A DNA stretch of 45,525 nucleotides from JAGHEK01 sp044426235. GTDB taxonomy: Bacteria; Bacillota; Clostridia; Peptostreptococcales; Peptostreptococcaceae. Positions 33,443 to 41,341 of this stretch are shown one piece after another. The stretch is taken from contig JAWXUS010000013.1 of assembly GCA_044426235.1 (NCBI GenBank), positions 1-45,525 on the forward strand, read 5' to 3'. Position 1 is the stretch's first letter; every line of letters starts with the position of its first letter. Under the pieces are notes generated by a model. That model was not told the origin of the DNA, ran no database searches, and saw nothing but the letters and a program-made list of their open reading frames with translations. The position numbers were made by a program, and so were the translations under genes.

Positions 33443-35805
33443 AAAATAGCCTCTTTTAATCTTTCACTCCATTCATACACTTTTTCCATTTCATCGAACC
33501 AATACTCCTCAAGAATTGGTATTATTTCATAATTTAAAACATCATTTAACCAATTTTCATCAATATTATTAACATCATAAACAAAATAACTATGACCTAT
33601 CTTAAAATTTTTACCCAAATTCAAATCTTCTTCTATTTCAATATTTAATTTTACAATCTCATTAATTAACTTATCAAACTTATCCTTATTAACCTTTTTC
33701 ATATAGTTAATAAACGATTCTTTTTCAAATGCAGGATTAATATTAAAAAATGCAAATCTACGTCTTAATGCATAATCAATAATTGATAAACTTCTATCTG
33801 CAGTATTCATCATACCTATTATATGTACATTTTTCGGTATATAAAATTCCTCATCAGAATAGATTAACTTCATTTTATATTCTTCACTTCTTTTGTCTGA
33901 TTCAATTAACATAAATAGTTCACCAAAAATTTTACTTAAATTACCTCTATTTATTTCATCAATTATAAAAAAGTAATTTTCATCTTTATTATTTATAGCT
34001 TCCATACAAAATTCATAAAACACTCCATTTTTAATTTCAAAAGCATCTTTTGAAGGCCTATATCCCATTATAAAATCTTCGTATGAATAACTTTGATGAA
34101 ATTGTACACTTTTAACTTTTTCAATGTCTTTTTTTCCTAAAATTGAATAGGCTAATCTTTTTGCCAAATAAGTTTTACCAACTCCAGGTGATCCACTAAG
34201 TATTATATTCTTTTTTCTAAGTAAAATATTTTTTAAAGTATCATGCTCTCGTTTATCCATATATACTTCTTTTAAAAAATCTTTATCGCTATACTTTGAA
34301 ACTATAAATTCTAAAGAATTATTTATTAAAGATCTATTCCCATACATTTTATTCCAATGTAGGTGATTTAAAAATTTATCATAATCTTGTAATTTAAATT
34401 TAAATGTAAAATCTAATAGATTTTTAAAGAAATAATTTCTAATACTTTGATTATCTTTAGTATTATCTTCCACTTTCCATACGCCTAACTGACTAGTAAA
34501 GAAATACCAATCTCTGTCCTCATCAAAATCTTCCCATAATACGTCTAAATTCCCATCAAGATGATTCTTAATAACAGTACCTACAGCTTTAATTCTCATT
34601 GTAGATACCAATTCTTCATTAGAATCAAATAAAACTTTCGTTTTTTTATTAAATGTTGATTTTAAAGCAATCTTATCACCAACTAAAATTTCATTCACTA
34701 ACTCATTTTGTTTACTATATCCATTTTCCCATCTACCTTCTTTTATGAAAGTATCAAACATATCTCTCTTGTTAACTTTAGTTCCAAGAAAATATGCATA
34801 AGAAATTTCTAAATCTTTATTCATTTCTCTTTTTTCAATAAAATTATAATATTTATTAAATTTAGCATCTGAAATATCGTATTTTAGTTCATCTAAATCA
34901 CATTTAATATTAAAATCTTTATCAATAAAGTTATTCTTTATAAAATACTCTTTAGCATAACTTATATTATCTATCTCACTATCTATAAGATACTTTCTTA
35001 ATTTAGAATCTGTAATTTCTTCATTAGAATTTTTTATTATATTTGATATTGGATATATCCATTTCTTAATTTCATCATAATCTAAATTATTTCTTCCTAC
35101 TATATTACTTTCTATTTTATATTTTAATTCACTAATATTAAAATCTAATTTATCACATAATTTATTACACATAATCAAATATTCTTTAACATCAATATCC
35201 ATACTACAATTTTCTTCTATCTCAAATAACTCGTTTAAATAAATAACAACTTCTATACTCTCATTATCTAAAATTATAAATTTATTAGGGCTAATACAAG
35301 AAATATACTTAGTAAGTATTCCTAAGTTTTTAGATAAATCATTAAAATATTTAAATAATCTATTGCTTATTTCATCAAAATTTAAATAATCTAAATAATA
35401 AGAATCCTTATACTCTAAATAAATGAATACTTCTTTAAAAAATTCCCAAGTATCTACATCTAAAATTTCATCTTTATTAAATAAAGGTATACCAACAAAA
35501 GAACGTGGAATAATCGACTTTATATTAAATTTTTTCGAAATTAAACTACATAAAATAAATCTTTGCTTATCATTTTTTTGATTACTAATTATATTAAATA
35601 TTAAAAACGGATCTATTTGTTTCATATTTCTAAAATTATACTCGTCGTAAAAATTTGTCTTATTTATTTCATCACTAAGCATAATAATCTCTTTAATATC
35701 ATATAAAAATTGCTCTCTATAATTCTCTTTGTTAACTATAAAATTACAATCTTGAATATAACTTGCTAATTCTTCGTAAAACTCTACCCATTTAAATTTA
35801 TACAT
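33439..35805 (-). CDS. mcrB: McrB-type restriction GTPase/AAA+ subunit with EVE-like domain
   Basis: 788-residue AAA+ motor subunit that recognises modified DNA and drives McrC. Residues 538-545 are the Walker A GSPGVGKT, 616-620 the Walker B DEINR (in FFIIDEINRG), with the sensor MMNTADRSLSIIDYALRRRF after it. Residues about 335-450 (AYFLGT, the GRWENGYS block, VGDKIALKST, GTVIKN) resemble the EVE/PUA-like modified-base readers of many Firmicute McrB proteins. The first 330 residues are helical and not recognised. I chose ATG 35805, since the GTG at 35817 lies in the ribosome site. The TGA stop overlaps the McrC start. Confidence 0.92.
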   Translation of the reverse strand: MYKFKWVEFYEELASYIQDCNFIVNKENYREQFLYDIKEIIMLSDEINKTNFYDEYNFRNMKQIDPFLIFNIISNQKNDKQRFILCSLISKKFNIKSIIPRSFVGIPLFNKDEILDVDTWEFFKEVFIYLEYKDSYYLDYLNFDEISNRLFKYFNDLSKNLGILTKYISCISPNKFIILDNESIEVVIYLNELFEIEENCSMDIDVKEYLIMCNKLCDKLDFNISELKYKIESNIVGRNNLDYDEIKKWIYPISNIIKNSNEEITDSKLRKYLIDSEIDNISYAKEYFIKNNFIDKDFNIKCDLDELKYDISDAKFNKYYNFIEKREMNKDLEISYAYFLGTKVNKRDMFDTFIKEGRWENGYSKQNELVNEILVGDKIALKSTFNKKTKVLFDSNEELVSTMRIKAVGTVIKNHLDGNLDVLWEDFDEDRDWYFFTSQLGVWKVEDNTKDNQSIRNYFFKNLLDFTFKFKLQDYDKFLNHLHWNKMYGNRSLINNSLEFIVSKYSDKDFLKEVYMDKREHDTLKNILLRKKNIILSGSPGVGKTYLAKRLAYSILGKKDIEKVKSVQFHQSYSYEDFIMGYRPSKDAFEIKNGVFYEFCMEAINNKDENYFFIIDEINRGNLSKIFGELFMLIESDKRSEEYKMKLIYSDEEFYIPKNVHIIGMMNTADRSLSIIDYALRRRFAFFNINPAFEKESFINYMKKVNKDKFDKLINEIVKLNIEIEEDLNLGKNFKIGHSYFVYDVNNIDENWLNDVLNYEIIPILEEYWFDEMEKVYEWSERLKEAIL

Positions 35806-35946
35806 TATAGACCTCACCTAATTATTAACAATAATTTTAACATATTTTAATGAAATTTTTGGATAAATTAAGTATAAAAAAATATTTTTTTGATTATAAT
35901 CCAAATAGTTTTGCAAAATTATATTAAAATTTAAAGGAGTATTTTT

Positions 35947-36435
35947 ATGAAAATCAATAAAACATTATTAGGATTTATAGCTATAGCAGTAATAATAATT
36001 TCAATCTTTGGGTCAAACGAAGATATTGTTGAAACTAATAGAATAAATGAACTTCAATCAGATTATATGCCCACTTTAGAAGAAGATAATTATTCAAAAG
36101 AAACTATTAAAGAACTAGTTTTAGTTGAAGATAATTTAGTAAAAATCGTTGCAACAGAAAAGGTTAAAGATTTATTTGGGAGTGGAATTGAAATTATAGC
36201 AGAAAACAAAACAGATAAAAATATAATAGTACAAACTAGAAATACTTCAGTTAATGGGGTTATGTCTGATGCGCTTTTAAGTATCGATATAACACCTGGT
36301 AAAAAAGGAGTTAGTACTATGACTTTTATGGATATTACAGAGCTTAAAAACTTAATTAATATAAAAGGTAACTTAGCAGTTATTAGTGATGATTTTTTAA
36401 CGACTTATGGCGAATATACATTTAACATAAAATAA
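35947..36435 (+). CDS. Small exported or membrane-anchored protein, unknown
   Basis: 162-residue protein with one N-terminal hydrophobic segment (KTLLGFIAIAVIIISIFG, residues 5-22) and no lipobox, so it is either anchored or secreted. The exported part holds a likely beta-sandwich (VKIVATEKVKDLFGSGIEII, then VNGVMSDALLSIDITPGKKG) resembling small immunoglobulin-like extracellular domains of Firmicutes; no specific family is assigned. It starts behind AAAGGAG, is divergent from mcrB, and is followed by the ABC transporter genes 111 bases later, with no clear terminator between them. Confidence 0.75.
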   Translation: MKINKTLLGFIAIAVIIISIFGSNEDIVETNRINELQSDYMPTLEEDNYSKETIKELVLVEDNLVKIVATEKVKDLFGSGIEIIAENKTDKNIIVQTRNTSVNGVMSDALLSIDITPGKKGVSTMTFMDITELKNLINIKGNLAVISDDFLTTYGEYTFNIK

Positions 36436-36546
36436 TTTTAAATAATTAATATATTCATATTTTTTAATTTAATAACTATTTTCGGTACGAAATACACTCT
36501 AATTTAATACTATAAATATATAAAATTTATTTATGGGTGGGATTTT

Positions 36547-37284
36547 ATGAAAGAGATTGTAGCAGTTAATAGCTTATGTAAAACATTTTATACTAAAGAT
36601 TCTGAAATAGAAGTTATAAAAGATATGAGTTTTTCCCTTAAAAAAGGACAAATAATAACACTTCTTGGTCCTTCGGGTTGTGGTAAATCAACTATTTTAA
36701 ACATATTAACTAGTCTTTTAGATCAAACTTCAGGAAATCTTAAAATTGATGGTAAAATTGGTTATATGTTTCAAAAAGATCATCTTCTTGAATGGAGAAC
36801 TATAATTGAAAACATTACTATAGGTCTTGAAGTTCAAAAGAAAAATACTAAAGAAAATATTTTAAGAATAGAAGAACTATTAAAAAAATATGGACTATAT
36901 GAATTTAAGGATATGTATCCAAAAGAGTTGTCAGGGGGAATGAGGCAACGTGTTGCACTTATCCGTACACTTTCAGTAAATCCAGATATTTTACTTCTTG
37001 ATGAGCCATTTTCTGCACTCGATTATCAAACAAGAATTTTGGTTAGTGACGATGTTTATAAGATAATAAAAAACGAAAATAAATCTGCAATCTTGGTTAC
37101 ACATGATATATCTGAAGCTATCTCTATGAGTGATGTTGTAATTGTTATAACAAAAAGGCCGGCAACTGTTAAAAGTGTTCATAAAATAGATTTAGGTATG
37201 TCACCTCTTGAATGTAGAAAAAATCCATTATTTAATAATTATTTTGACGTATTATGGAAGGAGCTTGATAGCAATGAAAAGTGA
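36547..37284 (+). CDS. NitT/TauT-family ABC transporter ATPase
   Basis: 245-residue ATPase with Walker A GPSGCGKST (residues about 40-48), Q-loop MFQKDHLLEW, signature LSGGMRQRVALIRTL, Walker B ILLLDEPFSALD and H-loop VTHDISEA. The Q-loop sequence and the SEAISMSD tail are typical of the nitrate/sulfonate/taurine/pyrimidine-precursor subgroup. Its TGA stop overlaps the permease start by 11 bases, so the two are co-translated. No substrate-binding protein gene is next to it and no TPP riboswitch precedes it, so the substrate is open. Confidence 0.93.
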   Translation: MKEIVAVNSLCKTFYTKDSEIEVIKDMSFSLKKGQIITLLGPSGCGKSTILNILTSLLDQTSGNLKIDGKIGYMFQKDHLLEWRTIIENITIGLEVQKKNTKENILRIEELLKKYGLYEFKDMYPKELSGGMRQRVALIRTLSVNPDILLLDEPFSALDYQTRILVSDDVYKIIKNENKSAILVTHDISEAISMSDVVIVITKRPATVKSVHKIDLGMSPLECRKNPLFNNYFDVLWKELDSNEK

Positions 37285-38065
37285 TGGATATATTAATTAT
37301 TTAAAAAATATAAAAAGAGAAAAAAGAAGTATATTATTTTCTCAAATTTTTCTATTTTTATCTATTTTGTTTATTTGGGAAATATTCTCAACATATGGTT
37401 TAATAGATACATTCTTATTTAGTAAACCAAGTGATATTTTCAAACTTTTTTTTGATTACCTTCAAAATGGAGAACTCCTAAAACATATTTATGTTTCTGT
37501 TTATGAAACTGTTGTTGGTCTTTTTGTTGGTACTTTCCTTGGAATAATCATTGCGATTTTTCTTTGGTATTTTGATAAAGCATCAAAAATACTAGATCCA
37601 TTCTTAGTAGTTTTAAATGCCCTTCCAAAAACTGCACTAGCACCAATTATAATTGTTTGGGCAGGAGCCGGAGTAAGTGGTATTATTGTTATTGCAATAA
37701 CGATTTCACTAGTTATGACAATATTATCATCTTATAATTATTTTATTAATGTTGATAGTGATAAAATTAAAATGTTGAAGAGTTTTAATGCCTCAAAACT
37801 TCAAATATTATTTAAACTAATACTTCCCTCAAATATTAAAAACTTAATAAATCTTACTAAGATTAATATTGGTATGGCTTGGGTTGGAGTTATTGTTGGT
37901 GAATTTTTAGTTTCAAGGTATGGAATTGGATATTTAATAGTTTATGGTGGTCAAGTTTTCAAATTAGATTTGGTTATGATGGGAGTATTTGTTCTTGCAT
38001 TTTGTGCTTGGATAATGTATTTTATATTAAACTTTATTGAAAACTTATACAATAAAAAAAGGTAA
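37274..38065 (+). CDS. NitT/TauT-family ABC transporter permease
   Basis: 263-residue integral membrane subunit with six helices. The coupling-helix motif is FNASKLQILFKLILPSNIKNL (about residue 170), and the family signature LNALPKTALAPIIIVWAGAG lies near residue 115. The start is ATG 37274 behind GGAAGGAG, inside the end of the ATPase gene. It pairs with that ATPase; the expected extracytoplasmic binding protein is missing from the window. Confidence 0.92.
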   Translation: MKSDGYINYLKNIKREKRSILFSQIFLFLSILFIWEIFSTYGLIDTFLFSKPSDIFKLFFDYLQNGELLKHIYVSVYETVVGLFVGTFLGIIIAIFLWYFDKASKILDPFLVVLNALPKTALAPIIIVWAGAGVSGIIVIAITISLVMTILSSYNYFINVDSDKIKMLKSFNASKLQILFKLILPSNIKNLINLTKINIGMAWVGVIVGEFLVSRYGIGYLIVYGGQVFKLDLVMMGVFVLAFCAWIMYFILNFIENLYNKKR

Positions 38066-38086
38066 GAGGATAATTCCTCTTACTCA
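38062..38086. terminator. Terminator between permease and the convergent unknown gene
   Basis: Stem GTAAGAGG / CCTCTTAC with an ATAATT loop. The T-run is present only on the minus strand, so it serves mainly the 38080-39918 gene. Confidence 0.65.
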
Positions 38087-39918
38087 AATATTATGTCTTT
38101 TTGTTCAATTTTAAGATTATCATATGCAAAAATTAATTGAGTGAAAAGAACTAATTTAGACTTTATAACTGGGAACACATCTAATAATTCTTCATTTATT
38201 CTAATTTTCACAGAATTTAATTCTTCATCTGGTTTTAATATAACGTATCTTTGAACGAATAAATTAAAGTATCCAAATGCACTTAAATTATTAAAATCAA
38301 AGAATTTAGAAACTTCACGTCCAACATCATTTGCTGGAATTCTTAATGAAGTATCATTTTCTATAAAATCAACAAAACTTATAACTTCTCTCATAAAATC
38401 ATCAACATTAAATAATAATTCTGGATTTAACCATATATTTTCATTGTTAAATTCCATTCCTGCAATTTCAACCTTATCATCATTTCGAACAACTTCATCT
38501 TTTTTGAAATAAACTACTTCATTCACAAATAGATCAATAAGCCTAGTAACATTCACCTTATTTTTTATAAACATATTTCTTGGATTGCTTGATTTATTAA
38601 CAATTTCTATGACATATCTAATATCTTTAAATCTTTTAACATACTTATTATCGTCTTCATCATAAGAAACATTTTTCACATCAAAATCTCCATCAACTAA
38701 ATCTACATAAGTTCCAACAGCCTCAGTTACAGCTAAATAAGTTGTATTAGTTGGCATAAATATACTTTTTTGCATTGAAGAAACTATATTTGTATAAGTT
38801 TCTATATGTTCTTTAAGATCCATGCCTTCACAATAACTTTCAAAGAATTCTTTTAATGTATATAAATAAATTCCTTTTATAGTATTTATATTAAGTCCTG
38901 AATCAATTATTATCTTTTGATAATCTTCAAATACAACTATACTACTTATATCATTAAAACATTCTATTAAAAGTGAATTTAAATTTGGATTTTCCACCTT
39001 TAATTTTAATGAAATGTATTTTTCTAAATAATTATTAATATTAACTTTAACAATTCCCTTATCTTCAAATAAACTTTCTTTTAATTCATTAAGTTCTAGT
39101 GGTTGTATTTTAGTTACAACATTTTGTTTTTCATAAATAGTTTTCCAAATAGGATTTTTAAGCATACTAAAGTCATAACCTATTGAAGTTGCATAAACAT
39201 AATAAGTCTCTTTATCTTTAACAAATGTTTGAATATTACAACCATCAACTAAGCTTTTTATCAAGATACTCATTTTTTGAAGTGATAATTTAGCAATTTC
39301 TGAATCATCTTTTAATTCATCCATAGTAATTGGTTCTTTAGCTTTTGATAATAATTCAAGTACACGAACTTTATTTATATAGCCCTCTCGTGCAAGCTCT
39401 GTTTTATGATCATTCTTAATTTTAATTATTTCATTTTCTTTATCAATACTATTATCTCTAATACTTTTCATTCTTTTAAGAATATCTATTTTGTGCTGAA
39501 CAACACTTTCTTTAACTTTTTTATTTGGATCAAGCATTGCCTCATTTAATTCATTATTTTCCTTAGTTACTAAATCCTTAAATTCAGTGTCTGTCATTTT
39601 AGTAAATACAATAAATTCTTTTTCTTCTTCCGTCTCTTGAACATTCTCAATAACTTCTTCTTTAAATTCTGAAGTTTCTTCTTTAAATTTAGATTCAATT
39701 CTATCTTCATTTTTATTATCTAAATCTAAATCATTTCTTAAAAGTTCTAAAGCAAACTCTTGTTCTAATTCAAGAGCCTTTCTAATTTCTTCGCTCATCT
39801 CATCACTTTGTTCACTTTTTTGAGCATTATTATTTTTATTTTTCGCTGAATTTCTTATTAATAATGCTGTTAAAAGCCCACAAATAATTATTAAAATAAT
39901 TATTAAAAATAAATACAT
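38080..39918 (-). CDS. Membrane-anchored protein with acidic linker and helical domain, unknown
   Basis: 612-residue protein with one N-terminal membrane helix (YLFLIIILIIICGLLTALLI) and then a long charged, Glu/Lys-rich low-complexity linker (about residues 25-185). Residues about 190-245 (VRVLELLSKAKEPITMDELK, ending in an ETYYVYA strand) look like a winged-helix fold. The remaining 360 residues are soluble and alpha/beta; I do not recognise them. The short anchor with a long cytosolic part suggests a membrane-tethered adaptor or regulator. I place the start at ATG 39918, eight bases after GAGGTG; the ATG two codons earlier is too close to it. It is downstream of the Hsp70 cluster on the same strand but behind a terminator. 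Confidence 0.7.
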   Translation of the reverse strand: MYLFLIIILIIICGLLTALLIRNSAKNKNNNAQKSEQSDEMSEEIRKALELEQEFALELLRNDLDLDNKNEDRIESKFKEETSEFKEEVIENVQETEEEKEFIVFTKMTDTEFKDLVTKENNELNEAMLDPNKKVKESVVQHKIDILKRMKSIRDNSIDKENEIIKIKNDHKTELAREGYINKVRVLELLSKAKEPITMDELKDDSEIAKLSLQKMSILIKSLVDGCNIQTFVKDKETYYVYATSIGYDFSMLKNPIWKTIYEKQNVVTKIQPLELNELKESLFEDKGIVKVNINNYLEKYISLKLKVENPNLNSLLIECFNDISSIVVFEDYQKIIIDSGLNINTIKGIYLYTLKEFFESYCEGMDLKEHIETYTNIVSSMQKSIFMPTNTTYLAVTEAVGTYVDLVDGDFDVKNVSYDEDDNKYVKRFKDIRYVIEIVNKSSNPRNMFIKNKVNVTRLIDLFVNEVVYFKKDEVVRNDDKVEIAGMEFNNENIWLNPELLFNVDDFMREVISFVDFIENDTSLRIPANDVGREVSKFFDFNNLSAFGYFNLFVQRYVILKPDEELNSVKIRINEELLDVFPVIKSKLVLFTQLIFAYDNLKIEQKDIIFE

Positions 39919-39941
39919 ACTCATTTCACCTCTTTATCATA

Positions 39942-39982
39942 TTTTTTTAAAAAAAGGGAAAGAAAATAAAACTTTCTCCCCC
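39942..39982 (-). terminator. Terminator after the histidine phosphatase gene
   Basis: Minus-strand stem GGGAGAAAG / CTTTCCC with a bulge, followed by seven T's. Confidence 0.7.
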
Positions 39983-40041
39983 TTACTCTATTATATATTA
40001 TTTTTAATACAGAATACAATACCTATAAAATTTTTTTAGTA

Positions 40042-40674
40042 CTATTCTAATGCAGAACCAATATTATTATTTTTATTTAATAAATGATTAGTATCATTTA
40101 ATTTAATAACTACTGGTCCATAATTCTTAAATTCAACAATATTTATAGCAGTATTATCTTGCTTTATTCTATAAATATTTTCAACACCTGAACCAAGTAA
40201 GGTAAGTAACATAACTCTTACAGTTATTGAATGACTTACTATTAGTATATTCTTATTTTGATATTTTTTATTTATTTCATCAAAAAACTCTTCTACTCTA
40301 TCCTTTATTATATGCAGATTTTCTCCACTTTCTATTTGTGCTTCACTCGGATAATTTCTCCAAGTATTATAAGTTTTTTCATATTCTTTTTTTATCTCAC
40401 TAATTAACTTTCCTTCCCATTTACCAAAATTCATTTCTCTAAGTCTAGTATCTATTATTATTTCTTTATTTATTTCATTTGAAATTATTTTTGCAGTTTC
40501 TTCTGCCCTTTTTAAATCACTGCTAAATATTAAATCTATATCCCTAAGTTCACAACTAACACTTTTTGCTTGTGCTATTCCCTCTTTTGTTAATTCTGAA
40601 TTTCCGTGTCCTTGAGTTTTACCAAGCACATTCCAGTCTGTTTGACCGTGCCTTATTATGTAGAATTTGTTCAT
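40042..40674 (-). CDS. Histidine phosphatase family protein (phosphoglycerate mutase-like)
   Basis: 210-residue member of the histidine phosphatase superfamily, cobC/GpmB type. The phospho-histidine motif IIRHGQTDWN lies near the start (residues 5-14), FSSDLKRAEETAKII holds the second Arg, and the second catalytic His is in IVSHSITVRVM. GlcA-, cobalamin- or nucleotide-directed activities are common in this group, so substrate is not assigned. The start is ATG 40674 behind AGGAG. It stands between the small unknown gene and the membrane-anchored protein, with hairpins on both sides, so it is probably transcribed separately or in part by read-through. Confidence 0.9.
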   Translation of the reverse strand: MNKFYIIRHGQTDWNVLGKTQGHGNSELTKEGIAQAKSVSCELRDIDLIFSSDLKRAEETAKIISNEINKEIIIDTRLREMNFGKWEGKLISEIKKEYEKTYNTWRNYPSEAQIESGENLHIIKDRVEEFFDEINKKYQNKNILIVSHSITVRVMLLTLLGSGVENIYRIKQDNTAINIVEFKNYGPVVIKLNDTNHLLNKNNNIGSALE

Positions 40675-40706
40675 ATATTTTACTCCTATCATTAGTCTAC
40701 TTATAT

Positions 40707-40746
40707 AATAATAAAAGTCTCCTAAAAATAGAAGACTTTTATTATT
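40707..40746 (-). terminator. Long hairpin between the 187-residue gene and the phosphatase gene
   Basis: 14-base arms AATAATAAAAGTCT / AGACTTTTATTATT around a 12-base loop, overlapping the stop codon of the upstream gene. The stem itself supplies the T-rich strand. Confidence 0.6.
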
Positions 40747-41308
40747 ATTTATTATTTTTTATTTCTAATGTTTTTTGTCTATAATATCTTGAAAGAGGAG
40801 TTTCATTTTCAACTATCTCTTCAACTTCTTCCTTTTTTTCTTCAATATCAATAATTTTATAGGTAGTTTTTTCATCTATCTTACTACTACTTAATATATA
40901 GCTACATTCTGGATAGAACAAAACATTATAAAATACTGATTTCGTATCAGCAATATCTATATCTCTATTTATAACTTCAACATACTTTTTATGTACTATA
41001 AGTATTGATTTTGGTGTCTTTTCTCTAACAAAACTCTTTATTTGACTAAGTGTCCAACTAGTTTTTTCTACAGTATCAAAACACTTGAAATCTAACTCTA
41101 TATCACTTTTTTCAAATTTTACTATAGTTAAATCTAGTTTACTTTTCCCATCAATATAACCACTAGTATTTTTAAACCAAGTTCCAATATCACATAAATC
41201 ACCTTTATAGTATATACTATCTTCGTATTTTAAAGGTATAAATTGGTCTTTTGAAAGCTTATAAAAATAAACTTCTTTATCTATAAAACATACGTATTTT
41301 AGTACCAT
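40745..41308 (-). CDS. Hypothetical protein of the Hsp70 cluster
   Basis: 187-residue soluble protein I do not recognise. It starts with strand-rich sequence (VLKYVCFIDKEVYFYKL), has a central mixed region with SILIVHKKYVEVINRD, and ends in a Glu-rich tail with an ETPLSRYYRQKTLEIK helix. There is no signal peptide or membrane helix. It begins 33 bases after the stop of the first Hsp70-like gene, behind AGGGGGA, and so is very likely in the same operon; a partner or client role with the Hsp70-like proteins is possible but unproven. Confidence 0.75.
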   Translation of the reverse strand: MVLKYVCFIDKEVYFYKLSKDQFIPLKYEDSIYYKGDLCDIGTWFKNTSGYIDGKSKLDLTIVKFEKSDIELDFKCFDTVEKTSWTLSQIKSFVREKTPKSILIVHKKYVEVINRDIDIADTKSVFYNVLFYPECSYILSSSKIDEKTTYKIIDIEEKKEEVEEIVENETPLSRYYRQKTLEIKNNK

Positions 41309-41341
41309 TATATCCCCCTAAATAATTTTTATTTCATATTA

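Noticed and set aside
36436..36546. TPP or other riboswitch before the NitT/TauT-type ABC genes
   Set aside because: No conserved aptamer blocks such as CTGAGA are present; only a short TTTCGGTACGAAA palindrome at 36480-36492, too little to call a site.
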